Source of the DNA: Jacaranda mimosifolia
Taxonomy: Eukaryota > Streptophyta > Magnoliopsida > Lamiales > Bignoniaceae
NCBI GenBank assembly: GCA_018894105.1
Contig: CM032127.1
Location: 32,600,260-32,664,259, forward strand
Length of the DNA stretch: 64,000 bases
Direction of reading: 5' to 3'
Part shown: in pieces, positions 47,937 to 59,830 of the stretch
Layout: each line of letters starts with the position of its first letter
Position numbering within the stretch: the first letter of the stretch is position 1
The notes under the pieces: generated by a model
What the model was told of the DNA's origin: nothing
The model's input: the letters and a program-made list of their open reading frames with translations, nothing else
Databases searched by the model: none
Made by a program: the position numbers and the translations under genes

Positions 47937-49258
47937 TATATGAAAATATTAAAATTTTACTACTTAAAAAATTCTAAAACTTATGTTAACAAATTTAATT
48001 AAACTAATCATCAAGAAAATTAATTAAATTTAATAAATTATTTATTTACTAAATAATGTATTAAATTAATTAAATTACTTATTAATTAAACAATGTATTT
48101 GTTATATTTAATATTTAAGCATTGATAACTATTATATTTACTCATTTAGTAAATAATTTAAGATGTTTTAATTTGATATAATAAATAAATTAATCTTCTT
48201 TAAAACAATTAATCTTCATTAAATATTAATATTTATATTTATTTAAAATTATTATAAAAAAATTAATTATAGTGTGATATTTATTTAATTATCTATTAAG
48301 TTTAATAAATTAATATTAATGCAATTAAAATAATTATCAAGAAAATTAATTAAAATTAAGTATTTTTTTTGTTACTGAGTGACTTGTTTATTAAATAATG
48401 TATTGATTAAATAATGCATTAAATTAAATAAATACCTTATTAAATTAATTTATTTAATTATTTAAATAACTTGTTATGTATATGTTAATTATGTTTTATA
48501 TTTAATGTATAATTAAATATTACGCTTATTTGTTTAATAAATAATTTAAGATGATTTAATTTTATATAATATAAAATTATTTATTTTTTTAATTTGATTA
48601 ATCGTTCTTAAGTCTTATATTTGTATTTTATTTTATTTAAATAAATAACTAAGTTTTATTTATACATAAATTGTAAATATTAAATAGTTAAATAATTATA
48701 TTTTAAGAATAAACAAGAATTAGTATTTAATTAATGTACAATAATTAAATTTTTTAAATAAGTCGATATCAATAATTATGATATCAGTCAATTTTTTATA
48801 ATTAAGATATATTTATAATTTCATAAATAATTAATATTTATTAATAAATATTTCCAAATAATACATCATTTGCTAATGTTAAATTCATAAAAATATAAAT
48901 TTTAAGATAAAGCATCAACTGAATTAATTACATATAATTTTATTACAACAATATATCAATTATTTCATGTATATACACACATGTCATCCAATTATAAGTA
49001 TACATACATATATAATACATTACATAAAAAAATTACTTTCACCTTACAAATTTAATAAAAAAGCAACTGATTTGACTTCAACGGTAAAGTTGGTCTCCTT
49101 CCGAAGTATAAAGAAACAAACAACTCATTTTCAAATTATTTTTTATATTTTTCCAAAATAAAAAGAAACACTTGGTACATTTTCCAAAATTTGCCCCAAA
49201 AATCCATTTCCCTAAATTGTTTTCTACAAAATGCCTAAAACATAGGAGAACGGAGCCC
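47593..49258. mobile_element. probable non-autonomous DNA transposon, 1.67 kb
   Basis: The left end GGCTATGTTCACTTACGTTTT (47,593) and the reverse complement of the right end, GGGCTCCGTTCTCCTATGTTTT (49,258), form an imperfect terminal inverted repeat. A third copy of the motif lies inside the left end (47,686-47,709). The interior is very AT-rich, has a CA repeat (47,903-47,932) and encodes nothing. The inverted-repeat wording resembles hAT- or Mutator-like ends, but I could not find a convincing target duplication. Confidence 0.42.
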
Positions 49259-49400
49259 AAAATTTTATACCCAATTTAATCCCAAAAATCCCTACACCCT
49301 AAAATATCACACCTACTCCCTCATTTTCTCACTCTACTTTTCACATCACGCATTCATTTATCACTTTCTCACATATACACACACATATATATATACTTAT
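49259..49400. repeat. second copy of the AT-rich transposon-like repeat, left part
   Basis: The sequence (ATCACACCTACTCCCTCATT, TCTCACTCTACTTTTCACATC) is a diverged direct copy of 47,780-47,940. Its continuation appears at 59,355 on the far side of the Tat element, so the Tat element split this copy. Confidence 0.55.
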
Positions 49401-50245
49401 TGATATGGGATAACCCAATAGACTCAACGCAATAACACTCAACCAGATAAAAGATATGACGTGGAATAGCCTAATTGGCTAACAGGCCTAGCCTATAGGT
49501 GATCAACCTGATTATCGACGAACCCAACCTCATTGGGCCTCTCTGCCAGCAAATGTATCAATATCTTGTCGAGTTGACTAGAGTATGGTCGACTAGATCG
49601 TAGAAGTTTGTTCAGCACTCAACTAGGGAGGTATTTGAATCCAATAAAGTTCCATATGTCTACCGGAGCTTGTGCTAGCGACTCACAGGCAAGCGCACCT
49701 TGACCTTAGGAGGTCAAACGAGCGCGACCACCCCTCTGCCACATTGAATGCTCCGACAGGCGGTATGCCTCCATATTAATGATGTGTGCCAGCACCAGTA
49801 CCACCTTTCTGCAACGTCAGAATAGTATGTGTTGCCTGTGTACCACCATGTCCTATGGAGCTGGAGGAGGCACCACTTGGCATAGTAAACAAAATGGAGA
49901 AGATTTAGAGGTCCTCAGATGAAGACAAACACCCTTTATGTATATGCAAGGGTATCATTCACATATCAACCTCACCAAAAAGGCTATAAGTACCCTATTG
50001 CCTCCCTTTAACAAGGTATGTCATTATCACTTAAAGCCTTCACTCTACTGCTCTATCTTCTAGTCGATTAAGTACTCACTTGAGCATCGGAGTGCCTTAG
50101 CCGAGGGCACCTCAGCTAATTTGACGTGTGCTATTGGTTGCTGGACTCAATCCAGTTATATCGTCATGCCATTTTCTCTACCCTCCATCTGGTCGATTGG
50201 ATTTGATCAGCCCAATATATCACCAAACAACTCATATCATCATCA
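49401..50245 (+). repeat. 5' LTR of the Tat-like element
   Basis: The 845-bp LTR starts TGATATGGGATAACCC after AT-rich repeat DNA and ends ATCATCATCA two bases before the primer-binding site. It is GC-richer than its flanks. No matching 3' LTR was found, so the boundaries rest on the TG..CA ends and the primer site. Confidence 0.65.
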
Positions 50246-50247
50246 TT

Positions 50248-50265
50248 TGGCGTCGTATGTGGGAA
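50248..50265 (+). other. primer-binding site of the Tat-like element
   Basis: TGGCGTCGTATGTGGGAA is close to the TGGCGCCGTCTGTGGGAA form common in plant Tat elements. It follows the LTR end by two bases. Confidence 0.72.
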
Positions 50266-50699
50266 ACATGAGTCCGTAACTGAGAAAAAATGATTAACAC
50301 CAAGCGAGCCATTTCTGAGAGAGAGGAGAACAGAAGATCCCCAATCCCTCCTCATCGACCCCAATAAGAACTAGATGTGGCTGGACCCAACTTCTAGCCA
50401 GAGTAAGTAGTCACTATGACTATGCTCCAACTTATGCAGCTGATAAGCGATAAGATATTAGCTGCCCTCAGCTGCTAGTGCCATTCCCCAACCTTCGCAA
50501 CACGAGAAGAAGTTCCCAAGGGAAAAGAGGGGGAGACCAGAGGTTAGGTATCTCCCTAACCAATGAGAGGATAGCCCAGGGTGATTCCCAAGGGAAGAAG
50601 CTCGACCTAACCCTCGAGAAGAAGTAACTAATTCAGTAGACCACCTTGCTCAACCCGTTCGAGTCCCACAATGCGATAGGGTTGAGCAACCGCGACCTT

Positions 50700-51735
50700 A
50701 GATAAACAGAAACCTGTCTTAGGTGGATAGGGAAAAATGGAAAAAAGTATCCCACTAAGTGCAACAGTTAAATAGGCATTTGGAAGAAATTTCCAAGAGG
50801 AATAATGAGAGGAACCCTCATTATGATAGGGCACCCTGACTTTGTTGGAAGCGGGAGTCGCTGGTCGAGCAAGAGATAATCGACGAGTGCATAGCTGTCG
50901 ACGCCAAGGTTCATACAGGTCTGTCCAGGTATGATGATTCATCTAACCCGAACGAGCACCTATTACAATTCAAGCACATGATGCAGCTCCATGGGCACAA
51001 TGAGTACATCTATGCCAAAATGTTGTCATCACGTTCCAAGGAATCGTGCTCAACTGGTTTATCAAATTGGAGCCGGCGTTGATTTACTTGTACGATCAGC
51101 TCCGTGACAAGTTCCTCTACCAATTTGCTAGTCGAAGGAAGGCAAAGCTCCCCCATACCCATTTGCACACAGTTAAACAGAATGAAGGAGAGACACTTTG
51201 AGACTTTTCCACCAGATTCAACATAAAGGTTCTAAAACTTGACAGTCCTCGAATTAAGTTTTTGATCAATGTGCTTTTCCTAGGTCTCCAACATAAAGAA
51301 TGGCCAATGAACTGGTTCGAGAGAGACCAAGGACAATGGAAGAGCTGCTCGACCTCAAGGAAAGGTACATGACCCAGAAAGACATGAACAAACTTAAATA
51401 TGGTAATCCGGACAATGATAAGAAGAAGGCTAAAGAAAAAGATGATAAACAACACAAAGATAGTCATCGATCTCCCATCAAATGCTTCCACAATTACACT
51501 CAGTTGAACACTACCAGGTAGAAGGTATTATTCGCTATTTAGCACAACAACCTCTTTAAGCAGCCCAGGAAGTTGATGGAAACCAAGGTAATGAAAATAT
51601 CTAAAAAGTATTGTTACTTCCACAAGTAGAAAGGCCATGACACATAAGACTGTTTCAATATGCATGATGAAATTTAAAGGTTGATTCGACAAGGGCACTT
51701 GAAAAAATATATAGACAAAAGATCCTAACAAGAGA
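50700..51735 (+). pseudogene. gag of the Tat-like element
   Basis: A retrotransposon gag domain is readable across frames: VHTGLSRYDDSSNPNEHLLQ and FKHMMQLHGHNEYIYAK (50,910-51,020), NWFIKLEPA, YDQLRDKFLYQFASRRKAK (51,090-51,140) and TVKQNEGETL. It carries three or more frameshifts. Near 51,608-51,720 is the Tat-type finger KYCYFHK-stop-KGHDT-stop-DCF and then IRQGHLKKYIDKRS, with two stops. The start codon cannot be placed with confidence. Confidence 0.8.
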
Positions 51736-52024
51736 TGGGCCAAATCGACCAGACTCCCCATATAAAAAGGTCAGTTAGCCCAAGGAAAGAAGATAAGGGA
51801 AAGAAGCCTGCCCATGATCCCCACCCATCCCTCAGGGGAATGACTGACACCATTGCTGGAGGCCTGACTTGCGGGGACTCCAAGTCAGCAAGAAGGCAGA
51901 ATAAAAGGAGGTTGGAATCGACTAAGTCTTCCCCGGTTGATACTGTATTCCAACTTTCGACCAGCACAAAACCCATCTCTTTATCTAATACCGACCTCTC
52001 ACACATCGAGAACTAAGGTGTTGA

Positions 52025-53890
52025 TAACAAGTTGGATTGCCCCCTTGTTGTATATATTGAGATAACCAACTTCGATGTCAGAAAGGTGTTGGTCGATAAC
52101 GAAAACTTTACAAATATAATTTTTCTATCAACGCTGAAGAGAATGAACATGGGAAAGCTAAAGTTTGAGCCTGTGCACACCCTACTGGTTGGATTTGGGG
52201 AGTCGGAGATCATCTCTGAAGGGTCTATAAACTTGTCCACTTCATTTAGAGAAGCACCTCGATGGAGAACGCTCATGGTCAACTACTTGGTTCATTCATA
52301 TACTTCTTGCTTATAATGCTATTATCAAACGACCAGTGCTAAATGACTTCAAAGCCATAGTCTCGACCTACCACATGAAGGTCAAGTTTTCAACTACTGC
52401 TGGAACTGGTGAACTTCTTTGCAACATGAAGGAAGCTTGGCATTATTATACGATCTAAGTTGAGGTAAATGAACAAAAGGCTCGACCAAAACTAAAACCC
52501 TTGAGGGATGTCCCAGTAACAGAACCCGAGAATAGAAAGCTAAAAAAGAAGAGAAAGCTTGAAGAGACCACGATCAAGCCTGTCGGGGTGTTTAAGACCA
52601 TCGAGTTCGAGCCTGAGAATCTCGACAAGACCACTAGGATTAGGACTAACCTTGGGAGCAGCATGGAGTGCCTGATGGTCGATTTCCTTAGAAAGAATAT
52701 TAACATTTTTGCTTTGAAAGTTGCCCACCTACAGGGAATCGACCCCAATATCATCATCCACAACCTGAACGTGGACCCCTAATACAAGCCAGTCATGTAG
52801 AAGACCAAAACCTTCAATACTGAAAGATGCCAAATCATGGAAGATGAGGTCAACAAACTTTTAGAGGCATAATACATTATAGAAATTCAATATCTAAGTT
52901 GGCTTTGAAATATAGTCCTTGTCCTTGAAAATGAGGGAAAATGGAAAATGTGTAATGACTTTGCAGATTTGAATAAAGTTTGCCCTAAAGACCCTTACCT
53001 ACTGCATTGCATTTGATTTATTAGTTGATTCTACTGTTGGGTGTGATTGTTTAAGTATGATGGATGCATTCCAGGATTATTATCAAATTTTCATGGCCCC
53101 GAGGATAGGGATAAGACTTCTTTCGTGGTCCCTAATGGTGTGTATAGTTTTCTGATCATGCCTTTTAGGCTCAAAAATGCATGTGCAACTTATCAAAAAC
53201 TTGTGACCTTTATGTTCAAAAATAAGATAGGCAGAACTATGGAGGTCTATATAGACGACATGATTGTTAAAATAGAAAAAGAACAAAATCACCTAGCTGA
53301 CCTTAGCCACATATTTTCAATATTGAGAGCCTTTAGCATGAAACTTAATCTTAACAAGTGTATGCTCGGGGTGAGAGGAGGAAAGTTCTTGGGCTATATG
53401 GTTAGCTAGAGGGACATCGAAGCAAACCCACAAACGATCTAGGCAATTTTGGACATCTCACCTCCTCGAACAGTTGGAGACATCCAGCGCCTAGTCGGGA
53501 GAACTATAGCTTCGGGGTGTTTCATTGCTCGACTAGCTGAAAAAAGCCTACCATTCTTCAAAATCCTTAGGAATGTGAGGAAGTTCCAGTGGACGAAGCA
53601 ATGTGACCAGGCTCTAGTCGAATTGAAATAATACCTATCAGCGCCACCGATGCTTGCTAAGCTTGAGGTTGGAGAAGTTTTACATATTTATTTGGTAGTT
53701 TTATCAGTAGTAATCAGTTCAGTTTTGGTCTCGACCAAAGATGGCACCTACCAATCTGTGTACCACAGCAGCAAAGCATTGCAGGGCCTAAAACACAATT
53801 ACATGGAGATCAAAAAATTCACCTTGGCTCGGGTCACTGCAGCTAGGAAATTGAGACCTACTTCTAATCTCACTCCATTGTTGTCTTGAC
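52025..53890 (+). pseudogene. protease, reverse transcriptase and RNase H of the Tat-like element
   Basis: The protease segment reads ANFDVR..LVDNENFTNI, where the catalytic DSGSS has become DNENF. AYNAIIKRPVLNDFKA follows in frame. The pre-RT block is PNIIIHNLNVDP (52,740-52,780). RT has CNDFADLNKVCPKD (52,950-53,000), IMPFRLKNACATYQ and the catalytic VYIDDMIVK (53,245-53,275) intact; KCMLGVRGGKFLGYMVS ends at a TAG (53,407). RNase H shows RLAEKSLPFFKILR, then YHSSKALQGLKHNY (53,760-53,810). Several Trp and Gln codons are stops. Confidence 0.87.
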
Positions 53891-53999
53891 CAATCAACCA
53901 TTGAAATAAGTATTATCAAAGCCAGATACGTTGGGAAGATTGATGAAGTGGGCCATCGAGTTAAGGGAATTTGACATTACTTTCCAGCCCCAGCACTGA

Positions 54000-55836
54000 A
54001 CTGCTATAAAAGACCAAGTGTTAGTAGATTTTATCGCGAAAAGACTCGACCTACCCAATGAACTCGACCAGGATTCCTTTCTATGGACTTTACAAGTCAA
54101 TGGCTCAGCTACTTCCTCAGGAGGAGGAATAGGTGTTTCTCTATGCTCTCCAAAGGCCAATGAGTATGACTTCTCTATCAAACTCGATTACTCTATAACT
54201 AATAATGAAGTGCAATATGAGGCCCTCCTTGCTAGCATGAGGATGGCCATCGATATTGGATTGAGCAGCTAGCAGCTATTACTGATTCCCAGCTGGTTGC
54301 AAAGCAGTTCGAAGGAAATTTCGAAGCTAATGAGGCTAGGATAAGTAAGTATTTGGTTGAGGCCAAGAAGCTACAGCAACAGTGCAAAAAGTTCACCTTT
54401 AGCCAAGTTCCTCAATCAGAAAACAAAAGGGTAGATGCTTTGTCAAAATTTGCTAGCTCAACAAGAGGAATCAGGGATAGAACTATCACATTTTTGGTCA
54501 CCGACAAACCCACCGTAGGCAATTGAAACCAGAACTTAGTTGGGTAGATCATAGAGGCAACTCCTTCCTAGCAGGATGAAATAAAAGCCTACTTAAAGAA
54601 AGGGAAGGTTCCCAAAGATAAGGCTCAAGCATGCAAATTCAGAGGTCAAGCGGTGAATTCGCTTTCAACGGCCATGGTCAACTTTATAGGAGATAATTAT
54701 CTGGACCACCATTGAGGTATTTGATACCAAAGCAGACTTAGGAGGTCTTATAAGAATTCCATTTAAGAATCTGTGGTAATCACTCTGGAGGACGATCTTT
54801 AGCCTACAAAATCATCAGACATGGGTATTTTTGGCCAACTCTACTGAACGATGTTGTCGAGTTCACCAGAAAATGCTTATCTTACTAGGTCCACTCCAAC
54901 ATACCTCACTAGCCTATGTCAATCTTGGTGCTCGTTCAAATTATGTGGTCATTTGACTAGTAGGGGATAGATATAGTTGACTCCTTCCCAAAGACCACAA
55001 GCCAAAGAAAGTTCATGATCGTTGCAGTTAAATACTTCACGAAGTGGGTTGAAGTAGAGGCGATCCTGAAGATAACCAATGCGACCATTAAAAGTTTTGT
55101 GTGGAAAAACATTATTTGCCATTTCGGTTTGCCCAAAGTATTAATATCAGACAATGGGATGCAGTTTCAGAGCAGGAGCACGAAGAGCTAGTGTGAAAGT
55201 AGGAATTCGACAACACTTCACTTCAGTCGGAAACCCTCAAGCCAATGGACAAATGAAAGTCACCAACAGAATTGTCCTAGACCACATTAGGGCTCAACTC
55301 AAAGGATCCAATGCGAGTTGGGCGGACGACCTCTCTGGGGTGCTATGGGTGTATAGAACCACCTCTCAAACTACCACAGGTCACAGTCCCTACAGTCTAG
55401 TCTATGGGTCAAAAGCAGTTGTTTCAACAGAATTGATACAACACACAACTCAACTAATCAACTAAAACTGATTAAGAATAAGTCTAAAAGAGAATTCGAC
55501 CTCAAAATGATTGACGAACTGTGCTAGCAGGCATACACAACAATGCAAAGATATAGGTCGAAGATGGCCCAGAATTACAACAAGGGAGTTCAACCAAGAA
55601 GCTTCAAAGTAGGCGACCTTATCATCAAAAAAGTTGAAATCTCAAAGAATATAGGTAAACTCGATTCCAAATGGGAGGGCTCGCACTTGGTGGTCATAGT
55701 AGTGAAGCACATCTCCTACCGATTAGCGGATTTGAACAGCAATAAGCTCCCTCCCTTGACCATGGAACGAGGTGAACTTGAAGAAATTCTACGTGTAAAG
55801 AGACTAAGGTGTCCACTCGGCTATATTGAAATATGA
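54000..55836 (+). pseudogene. second RNase H and integrase of the Tat-like element
   Basis: The second RNase H reads WTLQVNGSATSSGGGIGV (54,080-54,140), with Asn for the first catalytic Asp. TNNEVQYEALLASM follows with the Glu lost, then ITDSQLVAKQFEGNFEA. Integrase shows VDSFPKTTSQRKFMIVAVKYFTKW and LISDNGMQF near 54,970-55,165, with both Asp kept. After a frameshift comes NPQANGQMKVTNR, with Lys at the catalytic Glu, then WVYRTTSQTTTGHSPYSLVYGS. The C-terminal GPY/F-like region (FKVGDLIIKKV, KWEGSH) ends at 55,836. Confidence 0.87.
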
Positions 55837-55880
55837 TTCTAGTTCAATAAAAACTACTTAATGTTTCTGCAACTATTCAC

Positions 55881-56290
55881 TCAAACCGTAAACTAAGGCT
55901 TGTAGCCCAAATCGATAAACAAGTTGATCGTTCAAAGTCAATCACGCAATCGACTACAGTCCAAATTGGTCTCAAACTGTAAACTAAAGCTTCTAGCCCA
56001 AATCGATAAATGAGCTGATCGTTTAAAGTCGACCTCGCAGTTGACCACAAACTAAATCGATCTCAAATTGCAAATTGGGTTCTAGCCTAACTTGATAAAT
56101 GAGTCGATCGTTTAAAGTCGACCCCACAGTCGACCACAAACTAAATTAGCCTCAAACTGAAAACTAGCTTCTAGCCCAAATTGATAAACAAGTTGATCGT
56201 TTAAAGTCGACCCCTCAGTCGACCCCAAAATTGGTTTCAACAGTAAGTTACGGCTTCAAGCCCAAACTAAACAAATTGATTATTTTGATT
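55881..56290 (+). repeat. 91-bp tandem repeat in the Tat-like 3' region
   Basis: About four and a half imperfect units start at 55,881, 55,972, 56,063, 56,152 and 56,237. Each begins TCAAACTGTAAACT and contains CTTCTAGCCCAAATCGATAAA and GATCGTTTAAAGTCGACC. The spacing is 91, 91, 89 and 85 bp. It is non-coding and lies just after the integrase stop. Confidence 0.9.
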
Positions 56291-56990
56291 CAACTATGCA
56301 ACACCTAATAAAATAACAACTTATTTGAAATCGACTATGTCGCTGAATGCAACCTAAAATCAACTTTGTTGTCGATAATTAGGTCGCTCCACTGATATAC
56401 ACATTCAAATGACAACGATCGCGTCGACTAAGGCACCAAGGCTATTCGTTTGATTATGAAAACAACGACTCAAGTCAGCCGAGTAGTTGTCAACAAAGAC
56501 TATTTCAAAATTTATTTTAAATAAATCAAATTGATTTGAATATCATTAGACTTGTTCAATTATTTTTTATAAGTCGATCTCGTAATCAACCACTAACTTG
56601 TTCAATTGTTCCTTTATAATTAAACATTATCCATTTCCTTTGCTAAGAGATTACATCATTTGACTGGCTATTTGAAGATAAAATGTTTACTTCTTTACAC
56701 ACTGACCTAAATAACTCAATAGAATTAAGCACAAAGAGAGGGAGGGCTAGTTGATAGAGAAAATGAGCATAAATTATAAAATTCAAACATCTGATTACAT
56801 AGTTATAGAAATCTTTCACATTTTCGATCAGAACAAACGCCACACAGGGCGAGTAGAGTTGAAATATTTAAAATAATAAAGACAGCTGCAGCCCTCAACT
56901 CAACCTAGCTCCTTCCCCTCCAGCTCAAATGACTCGATCAGCTACAACTTCATCGATAGTTCAATCGAGCTCATCACTTGAAGGCACATA
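56291..56990. other. Tat-like element 3' region, no gene seen
   Basis: This stretch between the tandem repeat and the antisense block is AT-rich and has no protein-like frame. A few GTCGACT-type words recall the neighbouring repeat. Confidence 0.5.
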
Positions 56991-56999
56991 CACAACGGC

Positions 57000-59335
57000 T
57001 GCAGGGCCCTCGACCTCTTGCTCATGCACTATAACAGGCATTGGCTGAACTGCAACGACTGGTCGAGATGGCCCTATTTGCTCGAGTAGAAAAGTACACT
57101 CAACGGGTAGAAGAAGGCATCTACGCCGACCTTGCCATCCCTAATATCGAATGTAAAGTCATTGGCAAAGTCAAATTCACTGGCCACTTGGACCACTCTG
57201 GGATGGGGAGTAGCTGCAGCTCCAGCCGTGGTGTAGCATTATATCTAACCATAGGAACATTCTCTTCGCTTGGTGGGGGGTTGGGATAGTCCTCCAGTTG
57301 CTCTATTTGCATTGGATTGAGTTGCTCCCGATCTTCGTGATGAATTTGATACCCCAGGAATTCGAGTTGCTTTATAGCCTTCTCAGAGGCCCTCTTTACG
57401 TTGTCGATCGAGAAGATAATCTTTGTATCTTGAAATGTTGAGCACAACATGAACTGCTGCATAGCTTCTTTTCATATCCCCAGGAACGCCCTGAAGAATT
57501 TGATCCGAGCATAGTTCATGGTGATGTTATGCCTATGCGCTTGACTAGCATCATAATTGGCCTGAGCATCTAATCTGGCCTAAAGCTGCAGCTCGTCCAT
57601 CCTACTTTTCTCAACCACAGTAGTTGAGAACTGTGCATCTTTATCTTTGAGCTGCTTAGTGAGTTACTTGATCCCCAATTGCACGGAGTTGAGTTGAGTC
57701 TTAGCCATCTCCACTTCACTTTACTCCTTCTGGAGCTCTTCTCAATCTCCAAAGGCCAGCTAGGCCATGCTGTAAAAGTGGTAACCTAGCTGGTTGGCCT
57801 GCAACAGGAACAAGTTTAGTCTAGATGTTTGAACAGAAATTTGGGAGAAGCAAATAAAACTCGACTGACACTCACCATATTAAAGTGATATGCCAGTGCT
57901 TTCAGAGCTTCCAACTGGCTCATTTCCATCATCTTTTTCTGGTCAGACATGAAGAGTCCAGCTGTCATCACCTTTAGGGGCACGGATCCGGTCGACCCCA
58001 TCGACATCATCAACCGGGAGTTGCGAACTCCAAGTTCAGTCCCAAACCTGGGTGAGGGCAAGTTCACTAGCGGAAACAGGTCGTCATCTGGACAAGTCCT
58101 GAAGAGATCGAACCCAATCGACTGGGTCGATGCCCCAGCTTTTCCTTTCCCCTTATCAGCGGAAGCTATTTTTTGAGCAGGTCCAGGCTACTCAGCAGTA
58201 GGCCTTTTCTGATGAGGCGTGAGGCTACCCGTCTTGACATGAGCTAGTCGAGGGGGTTGTTGTTGAGGAGCTCGCATGGCGGGTGGCTGCACAATAACCT
58301 GAGGGCACCCTCCCGACATGCACTCGCCTGACGACACTTCTATGCCCTTTATTATCGTGCCATCGCCTGCTGTCTGGTGTAGTTCATTATTTCTTCTCGA
58401 TCTGGAGAAACACAAGAAAAAGAGATACATCAGCATCGACCAGAAAGTTGGGCAAATAACTACCAACAGGCTAGTAAAGATATCTACCTAGTCGAGCATC
58501 TACTGGTAAATCTTGCTGGGTAGGCAATAAGCCTACCAACACCAAGTTTCTCTCATCGACATACCCTGAGGCCTCCATTTGTCCAAACTAAAATAGATCC
58601 AGGTATTAGACCAGGTCGAAGTCTCATTCCTCGGCATCTCGACATGACCCCTCATCCAATCCCTAGGTATGTTAAACCTGAATCTACTCAGAGATCCAAT
58701 GTAAAATTAACAGCTTTTCTACGTTTGGCTAAATGAAGAAGGAGTCACTAGGAATTTTCAACGAGGGGAGGTCGTGAAAGCCCGACTCCTTGGTACTCTT
58801 TGACTTCCAAGACATCAAAAGATGAAAGAGATTGCTAAAGTTTGCAAAGGTTGGGAGTTGGTTATGAATGTGCTTGAGAACCACAAAACTGTATAAGGTC
58901 GAGAAGCAATTTGGCAACAATTAGGTAATACAAACATGAACGCCTATTAGGAGGTCGATTATTAGTTGAACTATCGAAAATCTAAGCGGCATCTAAAGGT
59001 ATCCTTGAAAACTGTGAAGCAATTGACTGGAGGCTGATGCATCCTATCGTTGGGGCCGAGGACAATCAGCTTGAACTCCTGGGGAATATGGTAAACTGCC
59101 TAATAAGCTTGAGATCCCCTTCCGTAACTTTCGATATAATCTCATTATAGTAGTCGAGGGTAAATAGCTGACCACTGGTAACTGGGGGTTGACTTGGCCC
59201 AGCCTCCCCCCAACAACAATGCGATTATCACTAGAACTACTAGGCGAAGTTGAACTATTGCTAGATGACTCGCTAGTCGAGCTATTCCACCCCCTAGTCG
59301 AGCCCACGTCCGACCGAGTAGCCTCACTATCACTC
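57000..59335 (-). pseudogene. decayed antisense coding block of the Tat-like element
   Basis: The minus strand, across shifting frames, has protein-like composition. From 59,335 there is a Ser-rich N-terminus (SSTSESSSNSSTSPSSSS). Next is a segment at 58,729-58,920 (NQLPTFANFSNLFHLLMSWK, STKESGFHDLPS) that recalls the plant 'putative gypsy-type transposon' domain, then a Pro/Gln-rich linker (58,250-58,330). A Gln/Lys/Glu-rich, coiled-coil-like part (57,570-57,750) and an acidic, Pro-rich end (NPPPSEENVPMV, about 57,240-57,280) follow. Antisense frames between integrase and the 3' LTR are known in some Tat elements. Function is unknown, and no intact frame exceeds 113 codons. Confidence 0.55.
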
Positions 59336-59354
59336 CTTTGACTACTGTCTCTGC

Positions 59355-59830
59355 AAATTCATGCTTGCAAATTTAATTAAACTAATTTTCTAAACAAATT
59401 AATTAAATTTAATTAAATATTTTTATATTATCACTAAATAATGTATTTATTAAATAACATATTAATTTATTAAATTAATTAATTAAATAACTTATTAATA
59501 TCCTCTTATATTGACATAATAATCTATTTAGTTTAATAAAATAGTTTTAAATAATTATTTTGTTTATTAGTAAATAATTTTTCTAACAAATAACATATTA
59601 ATTATACAATACTTTAAGTTAGTTAGATAACTTATTATATTAATAAAATTAATTTGTCTAATTAACTAAATAAATTATTATATTTTTATAAATTATAATT
59701 TATATAGGTAAATATTGCATATATAATTAAATATTACATTTGAATAAGATATTATTTGTATAGTAAAATATATATTAGGTATAATTAAATAATAATCTCT
59801 GCCCATAAAACAAAACTTGGATTGGATGCA
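59355..59830. repeat. second copy of AT-rich transposon-like repeat, right part
   Basis: The sequence resumes the repeat interrupted at 49,400: CAAATTTAATTAAACTAAT and following match 47,990-48,300 by eye. It is AT-rich with no coding signal. Confidence 0.5.

Larger units (their letters stand above)
49401..59354 (+). mobile_element. Tat/Retand-like Ty3/gypsy element, about 10 kb, 3' LTR missing
   Basis: The order is 845-bp LTR, primer-binding site (TGGCGTCGTATGTGGGAA), gag, protease, RT, RNase H, a second RNase H, integrase, tandem repeat, then an antisense coding block. The second RNase H between RNase H and integrase, the TGGCGCC-type primer site, the HDT..CF gag finger and the long repeat-bearing 3' region mark the Tat branch. 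The integrase comes after RT, as in gypsy. On the right it ends near 59,354 in the same AT-rich repeat that borders its left end, but no second LTR is present. Every domain is broken by stops or shifts. Confidence 0.87.

Noticed and set aside
55881..56290. CRISPR-like array
   Set aside because: The repeats are contiguous 91-bp tandem units without unique spacers, inside a plant retrotransposon.
57000..59335. Independent host gene on the minus strand
   Set aside because: It lies between the gypsy integrase/tandem repeat and the element's right edge, has no clear exon structure, and fits an antisense block of the element better.
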